Source: Isoetes taiwanensis (Eukaryota; Streptophyta; Lycopodiopsida; Isoetales; Isoetaceae). Taken from it: a DNA stretch of 64,000 nucleotides. The number at the start of each line of letters is the position of its first letter. Position 1 is the first letter of the stretch. A program made the position numbers and the translations under genes. The notes below the pieces were generated by a model, which did no database searches, was not told where the DNA came from, and saw nothing but the letters and a program-made list of their open reading frames with translations. Location: positions 3,893,867 to 3,957,866 of the forward strand of contig JAJEKV010000080.1 of assembly GCA_021234155.1 (NCBI GenBank). The letters run 5' to 3'. Shown one piece after another: positions 55,286 through 64,000 of this stretch.

Positions 55286-55930
55286 CCATCCGAGCCCTCG
55301 GATCGAGATTCTAAAGGGGGCGAGTATGCATGTCTCGCATGCGCATTGCATGCCTTCTCTGGTTGGGAGATCGCTATATTAGGCGAGGTTCTTCATCAAC
55401 GTCTCATCGACGCTTCCTCTTTTTTCTCAGCAGTACCTTATTCTCTATTCTTTGAAATCCACCCTCCTCCCCTTAATTGTTTAATGTATTTGTCGCCTGG
55501 CACGCATGACCAGCCCCTCTATTTGAAGAGGTTTTTGTTTTGTTGTCGCGTGGCACGCGTGATCAGCCCCTCCACTTTAGGAGGTTTGTTTTGTCACATT
55601 TGTTCTAGTGTTGGTGATGTGCAGGTACAAGTTGGCAAGCGGCAGCAGCTTCGACTTCTCCATTCGTGGGTTCTTTGGGAGCGAATTCTCAGCCTTACAT
55701 TTGTCCAACCCCCTTGTCGAATGCTTATCACTAGGGTTTTTCCTCGAAAACCTGAAAGGGCGGGGTTTTTTAATCCCGATGATAAGCTTTTGGCAGGTAC
55801 ACAAACCAAACATCTATTAGCATTGTATTTCATAGGGTCCAAGTTGTATAATTGGACATTCCCTTTATTTTTTTCGTGGGTAGTTCGCATGTGTGCGGCT
55901 ATCCACTATCCACCATTGTAGATAATCTGC
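55286..55930 (+). other. GC-richer segment with a 251-aa ORF of unknown nature
   Basis: The plus-strand ORF 55166-55921 starts antisense to the DUF7869-like gene, so the real unit, if any, is shorter. A ~53-bp direct repeat (GTGGCACGCGTGATCAGCCCC-type) lies at ~55497-55585. No recognisable domain. It sits between two minus-strand transposon genes and may be an insertion. Confidence 0.35.
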
Positions 55931-56265
55931 TGAGATGAATGAGAAGCCGAGGTTTTTGTCGCTTTCATGTGAGCCCCATTCTAGAATGCCCATAGTAGGT
56001 TTGAGACTGCCCATGCAACATTGCCCCGGTCATTGAGATCTGCAAAGGGTATGATCTTCCACATGACTTTGGTATGTACTTGAATTGTGGAAGACACTTC
56101 TTCAAAATTGAAACAACAAATTGCAAACTTTGTGAAATGAAGAATACAAAGACTGTTAAAAACTCTTCAAATAAGTATAGTGCAAACAAAGCAACTTAAG
56201 CCATTCTGCATGTTAGAAATTACAATATGTGAGCTTCCTGCAAATAATAACCAAAGAAGTTATTG

Positions 56266-56956
56266 TTATAAAGTAAAAGAAAATAATAAACGGCACAAAA
56301 GATCATGTAAACTCTCACTTCCAAATTTGTAAATAGCTCCTAAGAAGTTTAATTTGCCACAATATACTTTTATCCAATTATAACTCTTCTGCTCCTCCAC
56401 TGTCATTGTGTTTTCCTCATTGTGAACTTTGGACTTCTCCCATAACTCCCTTTTGCAGTTTAGAGAAGCCTCTCTCAATGCATTGTTCAAACATGGGCTG
56501 GCTCTTCTCCTGATATTCCTTTCATGCCTAGCTAATAACTTTTTATAAAACCATATTCCAAGCTGACTGATTGGCTTCGATATCAAAGACGATCCTCCTC
56601 TTTGAGTAGCTTGATGAAAAGCCATCTTTGCTTGTTTGTGAGATTTTTCTATGCCTTGTTTATTCCACACTGCAAGGCTACCATATTCCTTTGCGAACCA
56701 AGGCCCATGGGCGTATAACATGTGAATGTAATGGGTTACGTCACTCTCACCTCGTGCACTAATATATGCTTTTGCAAACCTTGAGACAAGTAATATAAAT
56801 TTCTCTGTCTTTGTCAATATACGCATGTTTCTCTAACAGAACATTAAGATTGGAAAATGAATGGCATGCATCTAGTTTTCTCACAATGGTGCTATCTCTT
56901 TCTGCTTCCACTAATCTTTTGCCAAATTCAAATGTGCATTTTCTTTTGAGATCCAT
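56266..56956 (-). pseudogene. Uncharacterised transposon-like protein, C-terminal part
   Basis: The minus strand reads MDLKRKCTFEFGKRLVEAE... (56759-56956), shifts near 56810, then continues with SRFAKAYISARGESDVTHYIHMLYAHGPWFAKEYGSLAVWNKQGIEKSHKQAK and a basic, Trp/Tyr-containing tail to 56266. The YIH...H...G.L..W..QG.EK.H pattern resembles the conserved C-terminal segment of some repeat-encoded proteins found with DUF7869 genes. I cannot name the family with certainty. It may belong with the fragments at 57725-58750 as one gene cut by 56990-57722. Confidence 0.5.
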
Positions 56957-56989
56957 GTCCTTTTAGAAATGTCTAGCCTTATCACTACC

Positions 56990-57722
56990 TAATGAAACTT
57001 TGGATGGTACTGAGCTCGTATCTGAACGTTTTAGGTCCTTTTCAAGTTCTACACAGCCGCCATGGAGTCCAGTGTTTGATAATACTTCCTCAACCCTAGC
57101 AATTCCTATTCTCATCCACTCTGCCTTTTGCCTCCGCCTGGCGCCTGGCGCCTGCCTGAGGCGCTGCCTGAGGCCTGCCCGAGCGGATGCAATGATGGAT
57201 GGCGTTGGAGCAGCGGCAGTGAAGGATGGCGCCCCTGTGTGTGCCTGAGTGGATGTCCGCCTGCGTGCATACTGGGGTGCTTTGGCCTTTGCAAGCGGGG
57301 CTGGTGGATGGGTGAGGAGGCACCTCAGATGGGCGATTTCCTCGAAGCGGTTTTTTACGGCGCCGCCTTCCCTCGCGGTCCGGGCGATTGGCGTTGGGGG
57401 CGCTCGTTTTCCAAAGACACGGGTTGTGAAGAGGTTACGGTTGAGTCGCTTGGTGAAGCTTTGCCTGCTGGAGGTATGAAGGTATGCTTGTTGCTTGTGC
57501 AACAGCATGGATTTTTGGATCGGTGAGCAGCCATAGTCATCCTGGCAACGGTTTTTTCCCAGGTGGTTTTTAATCCGGGTCATGATGGTTGTGTTCTAGC
57601 TCATGTTGTGCTTTGGTTTAAGGGCTTCGGCCCATGTTCTTGTTTGGACTTCGGTCCAGGACTTCGGTCCCTTATGTACTTGGTCCCATAACCCGATTGG
57701 GTTCCGTGGACGTTAAAAATTT
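56990..57722 (+). mobile_element. GC-rich insertion with a (TTCC)n tail
   Basis: Base composition changes sharply from the AT-rich flanks. A GGCGCCTGGCGCCTGCCTGAGGCGC repeat lies at ~57137-57175, and plus-strand ORFs (57128-57526) have no recognisable domain. The segment ends in TTCCTTCCTTCCTTCC (~57722-57740), a simple-sequence tail like those of some non-LTR elements. It separates two minus-strand protein fragments (56759-56956 and 57740-57895) that could be parts of one gene. No clear target duplication was found. Confidence 0.4.
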
Positions 57723-57739
57723 TTCCTTCCTTCCTTCCT

Positions 57740-58880
57740 TCCTTCTTTCCTTGTTTTTTGGCCTTTGATATTCCAAACAAACATGCAACTATTATGTATC
57801 ATTTTTTCAATAACTCTTACCATCGCATGCAAAGTGCACACATGCACTCTTTGCAAAGGAATTGACAGGATAGGATCAAAGGCTTTGTCAATCAAATGAT
57901 TATCTGGACTTGCATCTTGATTAACTTTTACCTTTTCTTTGCTCTTTCATCATATACATACAATAGATGCAATTTTTAGTTGTTTGAGTAGGTGAACTAA
58001 CTATGTTATACATAGCTTTTTGTGGTTTTCAAGTCACAAGACAAATGAAATCTAATCTTGAAGGACCCATGACCATCCACATGCAATGTTCCCCTAATCT
58101 ATACAAGCTAATAATTCTTGGAAGTTCAATCTGGTCAAATATCCACTTTAAAATTGCAAATGTTTCTTTATGAACTTGGAACATGCCAAGCCACCACGTG
58201 TGATCTTCCTATTATCTTGAAAATCATTGGGATCTCTTTTAGATGGTGGCCATTGCAATTGCATTTGATAACTTGATCCCAAAACAAAGTTCCTAAGAAC
58301 AATGGAGACTCGTTCAAATTTTGATTTACTAGTTAGCTCCTTCTCATCCAATTTTATTCAAACTTCCAACTGTTGTACCAACGAAGACTACATATTATAA
58401 AAGGCAACTATAACTTTTAAGACGCTTTCCAAATCAAACCAAACATTGTTTTCTCATTCAATCCCATTGTTTCACCTTTGTTATTTTTTGATCTAATTGC
58501 AAGCAATGGAGGTCCAAATTAGATTGAATGCATACCACCAAGTACCTCGTCAACCCTTGCATGCCTCTTCCTCCTGCTAGTTTTAATCATATATGGACGA
58601 GGTATAATGACCTTCTTGGTGCCAAGTGTTCTCAATGCAGCTTGAAAGGGTCCAAAAAAAGGCTCCTATAACCTTGTCTACTTAAAGGGGGGAGAATCAC
58701 AAGTCACTTGTACTTCATCTGCATCCATGTTTAAAGCAATCACCTTTATGACCACGTCTAAAATATCTTTCTTCAATGTTGCATTGCATGGCGCATTTAC
58801 CAAGTCAAAAATTTCATCTCTAACCATGTTCACAGGAAAGTTTCCAACATTCTTTCTTACAATTCCACTCTTTTTGGGTT
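57740..58880 (-). pseudogene. Uncharacterised transposon-like protein, N-terminal fragments
   Basis: Minus-strand fragments: IPLQRVHVCTLHAMVRVIEKMIHNSCMFVWNIK (57760-57880), a 67-aa piece at 58148-58351, and KKVIIPRPYMIKTSRRKRHARVDEVLG (~58545-58625). Stops and frame changes separate them. The RVH.CTLHA..R..EK..H block looks conserved and I associate it with repeat-encoded plant proteins, without a secure name. Confidence 0.4.
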
Positions 58881-61880
58881 GCCCCTAGGGGGGCAAACCC
58901 TCGTTTACCTCGTTTATGTGGGTATGTGGGCATATCCAGGTATATGCTAGCATATGCCTAGCATATCTTGGATTGCTCAAAGGCGGGCGCCAGAAAACTC
59001 TATCATCCATCCCCCAGTTCCTGACCAACTCTCATCCCGGATGCCTTATGTTCGATTCGGGTTTAGCCTATCTCAAGGCGGAAGGCCTCTGCTCTGATAA
59101 GCTATTCTAAAAAAGCAGAGGCTATTTTTTTTTACACATGCGCTCAAATCTGAGGTTGCGGTTCATGGCTCCCTGCTTATATGAACGATTTCTATTAAGG
59201 TGCAATAGGCGAGCTTGCATTCAACGGAGCATGACAACTATTTGATGGAGGTTTGACTTCTTATAATTGCTTTCTTTATTTTTCTTTGCCATTGCCCGCA
59301 CAAACTTGGAATTTATTCGGATATGTAGCGAATGAATCGGTGCAGTTAGGTTTCTTATACCTATTGTATGAAATTTTGTACCAGCTCATTCTGTTTAAGG
59401 TAGATAGTTTTTCAGCTTTTTCTGCTTGTATCTAGTAAAACATTGCATAATACGGCTAGACTTAAGGTCATGACTTCACCAAAGAAGAGACCAGCGGAGC
59501 GGGAAGACCGTGGTAGTTGAGGAGGAATATGGTGCTTTGGGGCTCTAGATACCTTTTTGTACCATTATTTTCTATCCCTTTTCACTCAACCAGTCAGTAT
59601 GCTAATAGTATTATAAGTTTTATACTCGCTTATCTCGATGAATCTGAGAATATGAGTTATGATTATTGAGAATATGTCTCGATCGGACCTGCAAAGGTGG
59701 TGCTATGGCTGCCAGACTTGAAGCCTGCAAGATTGAGCTTGGTAAGCCTCATTGCAAATTCAAAACCTTCATTAAAGCTGCATTTTCTTTCTCTCTAGCA
59801 ATAGTATGTGTGTTTTGCTTTTTTGTAGTTCTTTCAGCAGGTCCTTTTCCATCTCAAATTGATCATGTTCTCCCTATAAATGCTTAGAGTCAACCCTTGG
59901 ACTTGTGTTTCCCAAACCATGTCGTGTTTTGAAAGACCGCAACACCAGTAGGGGTTAGGCACTCTGTTTTGGCCCAAAGTGGGCTTGTAATGCATCTAAA
60001 TCAGAGCACAGGCATTGATGATTTTGCTTTGGAAGTCGAAGATATCCCTCTGGATGTCTTTACACTTTGTTGGTACTATTAGATACGCAAATCATATGGG
60101 TCTGAGAGTGGAAAATGGTGTTGCCTTGCAAAAGCTAACTTTCTTTCTTTTCCCAAATCCTTAAGAAGTGAGATATGGCAGCAAGCTAGCAAATTTGAGG
60201 AACGAAAGACCTCAATATGTAGACGTCTATAATAAACAATGGAGTTATTTCGATCTCTAGTTGGATCGTCTTCAACACCATTTTTCAGTATGAACAGTAT
60301 GGAAACTTCTTGAACAGGATCCCATTTGGCATATGTCAAAGGCTATCTTCTACAACCAGCAGATGCATAGAAATTACTGGAGCTATTTCTCCCAAGGTAA
60401 AAAGATTTTTGGTTGCCTTCACTACATTAGCTCATTATTCGTTTTTCCTTCTCTCTTTTTACTTTCCTTGCCTATTTTATTTACAAAGCGGCATTAATGA
60501 TTTAGCGGGCAAACTTAATCAACGGAGCTTGCATTGCTATTCATTATTTTGCAAGTTCATGGTTCGAAATGATGTTGTCCTTTGCAGTTGAGAAAGGCGA
60601 TACCCATCTCACTTGTTTTTACAAAAAAAAATAGGGTTCTTCCTACTTCTAGAAGGATGATGTTTATAGCGAGGGAATTTCTTTGCTTATCTCAAACAAT
60701 AATAGTGCAGTTCTAAGAAATATATGGAGGCAAATCTTTTTTCCAACACACTTCTTGGCTTTGAGGTGTGTATTTGTTTTGTTGTGCATCAGTTGGGCCT
60801 CAAAAATAATTGTGTTATAAGGATCCGCGGTCAAGGTTTGACAAAGTTAAGCCTTTATGATCTCAATAGAAGGCAAAACAACGTAGATTGCTTGGTTTGG
60901 GCATTCATGCAACATGGAGTTCGCATGATCGCAGGTCGCACATGACCTTTCTTACATTATCGCATTGGCGCTTTTACGGCCTTCTATCTAGCAATTTGTT
61001 TTAAAATCTAACTTAGTATGTACGGATGTACATAGATAAATTTGTGATTTTCGTATTCCATCATAGTAATTATGCCAGCTGAGATCTTAAATAAGGGGCC
61101 TTGCCTTGGGCAATTAGTGGTTAGTTTGTCCAAGTCATCATTAAATGTCCTATCTATTATGATGTACAAGACTAAGCAACTGTCTAGAACTTAATTTGCC
61201 AAAGGCAACACCAGAAACGAGACGGAAATATTCACTTGGTATTTACTTGGTCTTTATGTGTCGGTGCCACTGTAGCTCTAGAGACTTTATCCTATTCAGA
61301 TATATCATGGCTGGCATTGCATGCATTTGGTTTCTGCCTCCACAGAAATTCAAGTACATCTTTCGATGTTGCTTGTTTGATAATCAGTTCTTTACAACAA
61401 GACATGTTTCTTTTTGTTCTGATAATCAATTCTTCACAACAAGACATGTTTCTTTTTGTTCCATTTGCAACAAGGCATGCAAATGGATGTCAAAACTATA
61501 TTGAGATGTTATTTTGTTGCTTTTTTATTACTCTTTGTGGGCTACATTGGTACTTTTTTATAGCTAAGATCTTGGAGGGAAGGTTGTGCCAAAGTAAATA
61601 GCACAACCTTCCATGAAAGAACAATGCTACAACATCATGCTACAACAAGTCGTAAATCTAGACTCAGCTTTTCAAATTAACGTTTAATTGGATACCCATG
61701 GCGATCTGGCACTAAGCTAGAAATTTGGACTTTATGAAATTAGATTCTATTTGTTAACACTTTCATGAACAAATCGCTCCTTCACTCTAGCCAAATTGTG
61801 CGTCGAATGAGAACTTCACAGAACAAGGAACAACTTGAGAAATCGTAGATTGCAACACATAGCACAGTTCAAAAAAATTG
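58881..61880. other. Three kilobases without a recognised gene
   Basis: Short plus-strand ORFs (58916, 59666, 60310, 60724, 61196) show no family I know. A 41-bp tandem duplication (GATAATCAxTTCTTxACAACAAGACATG...) lies at ~61379-61462. Nothing else stands out. Confidence 0.5.
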
Positions 61881-61889
61881 CAATGATTT

Positions 61890-63079
61890 TCTACAATATC
61901 ACTTACAAAATTCCATGCAAAAACATTGATAAGAAACTTCACAACGAAGGCAGAACCAGTGATTACTTTAATATTGTGCATGGCAATTTATGGCTGCTTG
62001 TAAACTCTATATTTATATCTCCCAATATCTGATTCAAGACTAATCTGAGAAAATGGCATATTTATAGAATTTGAATGACAAAAAGAAGAAGAAAATACTT
62101 AAGTTGCAGACATAGTTGCCTGAAAAACATCTTGAATGATTGCCATGTCCATTGCAGTAGCAAAATTCACAGATGCCTGCTTCTTATGTTGGTTGAGAAA
62201 CACATTTTTTAGGGAAACAGATGGATTGGTCTCTTGAATATTGGTTGACGAATTAGGTAATGCAACCAGCCATTCGTATAGGAATTCTACACATCCTTTT
62301 AGTAATGGGTATGTTGTTTCCAATGTTGCAGGCAATACTTATTCCCCTTCAAATCTGCAAAATAGTCACACAGTTCTGCATAAGTCTTGAAAAGATAAAT
62401 GAGAGATTTGAATTGACAAAAATGCTCACCTCTTATTATTATTAAGGTTGCCACGTCCTTGAAGACTGACACACGTTCTGGAACTTGCAGATTGACCTGC
62501 CTCAATCCAACTGGTTCTTTCTCGTTTTTGAAACACCCTCCTTCATCCACCTCCGCAAAATGTGAGTTGAGTTCTCAACTTAATTGGAAAAGTAGTTGTC
62601 TAATATGTTGAGAATATAATCACCATATAATTGCTGCTTAACTATAAATTGTTCAGTTATTGCCACTGTTTGCTAAATGTTGAACAACAATCAAATATAG
62701 AATGAAGGCATACCTGAGTATTGATGGCCATGTTATTGCATTCCAAAGCTTCCATCTTTCTGCTCTACGGCATCAATTTAACTCCTTCGATAGGAATACC
62801 AAAGGAAAAGCGAGATGCCAAAGAAAAGTGAGTACCTCATTGCTCCTTCTTCTATAGAGGTCGAGCCATAAGCAACAATCATGCCAGCATCAAGATGGGT
62901 AAAGGAACAGGCCTAAGCTTATTAGAAACAGCTTTGGGAACAACATCCCTGAGCTATTGTGTTTCTTCATAAGTTTTAAGTTTAAGAAGTGGAAATTGCT
63001 TAAAAAAAATAGCTAGACCTTTCTCATCTCCAAGAAAGCCTCCTGTAAGACCTAGAAGCTCCTTCTCACGGCGTTGCCA
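61890..63079 (-). pseudogene. Multi-exon gene fragment, copy 2
   Basis: Same exon blocks as 48545-49740, nearly identical in sequence, including the GTAAGT, GTGAGC and GTATGC donor sites. It retains the segment FLYEWLVALPNSSTN (~62260-62300) that copy 1 lost by a 24-bp deletion. It lacks ~22 bp near 62665 and ~20 bp near 62846 that copy 1 has. It ends within the GGCGTTGCCA sequence, where copy 3 starts. Confidence 0.6.
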
Positions 63080-64000
63080 TATACTTTAGTTGCAGACATA
63101 GTTGCCTGAAAAACATCTTGAATGATTGCCATGTCCATTGCAGTAGCAAAATTCACAGATGCTTGCTTCTTATGTTGGTTGAGAAACACATTTTTTAGGG
63201 AAACAGATGGATTGGTCTCTTGAATATTGGTTGACGAATTAGGTAATGCAACCAGCCATTCGTATAGGAATTCTACACATCCCTTTAGTAATGGGTATGT
63301 TGTTTCCAGTATTCCCCTTCAAATCTGCAAAATAGTCACACAGTTCTGCATAAGTCTTGAAAAGATAAATGAGAGATTTGAATCGACAAAAATGCTCACC
63401 TCTTATTATTATTAAGGTTGCCATGTCCTTGAAGACTGACACACGTTCTGGAACTTGCAGATTGACCTGCCTCAATCCAACTGGTTCTTTCTCGTTTTTG
63501 AAACACCCTCCTTCATCCAGCTCCGCAAAATGTGAGTTGAGTTCTCTATGGCTTTTCAATGAATAAGAAAACTTCAGGAGAAAAGGGTTTACCAAGGAGA
63601 ATCTGCCTTTTATATATATTAAAAAGCTTGGCTAAGCTGAACAGAGGAATGGCTTCCAGCTTTCAATATGACAAATCGTCAATGGACTCACTAAAACTGA
63701 AAATGCCTTGGATACATGTACACTAAGATAATCAGTTACCACCCAACTTAATTGGAAAAGTAGCTGTCTAATAAGTTGAGAATATAATCACCATATAATT
63801 GCTGCTTAACTATAAATTGTTCAGTTATTGCCCATCTTTCCTAAAAAAAGATACTTTTTGCTAAATGTTGAACAACAATCAAATATAGAATGAAGGCATA
63901 CCTGAGTATTGATGGCCATGTTATTGCATTCCAAAGCTTCCATCTTTCTGCTCTATGGCATCAATTTAACTCCTTCGATAGGAATACCAAAGGAAAAGCG
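63080..64000 (-). pseudogene. Multi-exon gene fragment, copy 3 (tandem, runs off the window)
   Basis: It repeats copy 2 from the TAGTTGCAGACATAGTTGCC region onward, in the same orientation. It has a ~200-bp segment at 63545-63744 absent from copies 1 and 2 and lacks ~20 bp at ~63309. The same LQVPERVSVFKDMATLIII exon and donor are present. The copy continues past the window end. Confidence 0.6.

Noticed and set aside
55166-55921. 251-aa plus-strand ORF as a real gene
   Set aside because: Its start is antisense to the DUF7869-like gene and no domain is visible. Described only as a segment of unknown nature.

Overview
The window looks like land-plant nuclear DNA from a repeat-rich genome. The evidence is two independent retrotransposons primed by initiator-Met tRNA (TGGTATCAGAGC next to the LTR), short plant-style GT-AG introns of 66-79 bp, L1-type LINE remains, a MULE-type transposase and Helitron 3' ends. 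The mixture also includes a Crypton-type tyrosine recombinase and DUF7869-like transposon proteins. I would guess a fern or other seed-free plant, but that is inference. I see no intact housekeeping gene, tRNA, rRNA or CRISPR. Almost everything recognisable is a mobile element, and most copies carry stops or frameshifts.

Layout. 1-1998 is the 3' end and 3' LTR of a retroelement whose relative lies complete at 20.5-31.2 kb. 3.5-6.5 kb holds a minisatellite and then an intron-bearing gene for a Crypton-type (DUF3504/ZMYM-like) tyrosine recombinase, with a second minisatellite just after its stop. 7.9-11 kb holds a broken SANT/Myb-like gene, a LINE reverse-transcriptase fragment and a Ty3 integrase fragment.

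12.2-35.2 kb is a nested set of insertions, solved here by target-site duplications. A Ty3/Tat-like element (+ strand) has an archaeal-type RNase H domain placed before its reverse transcriptase. Its integrase is split twice. A 670-bp hAT-like non-autonomous element (16642-17311, 8-bp TSD CTTCCAAA) is packed with palindromes. A Copia element (- strand, 17986-34991, TSD CCACT) sits further downstream. One Copia LTR carries a tRNA-derived SINE (17-bp TSD). The Copia reverse transcriptase is cut by a 10.7-kb LTR element with no recognisable coding sequence (20502-31177, TSD ACCTT), which carries three 67-bp hairpins near its 5' end.

35.8-44.3 kb contains a second copy of the same LINE (minus strand, cut by a 231-bp hAT-like element), a Ulp1/C48-protease-like gene set between two clusters of GATCC-rich repeats (one a 160-bp tandem array of hairpins), a MULE transposase pseudogene and a 5'-truncated L1 with its poly(A) end. 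44.3-46.9 kb is framed by a 0.5-kb direct repeat. From 48.15 kb, two minus-strand Helitron 3' ends appear. Just inside the first lies a multi-exon gene fragment that recurs as a tandem pair at 61.9-64 kb. 53.7-58.8 kb contains minus-strand remains of a DUF7869-like protein and of a second uncharacterised transposon-like protein, separated or cut by GC-rich segments.

The most unusual items are the Crypton-type gene, the palindrome-packed hAT element, the triple hairpin in the non-coding LTR element, a covarying hairpin in its LTRs, and the displaced RNase H domain.
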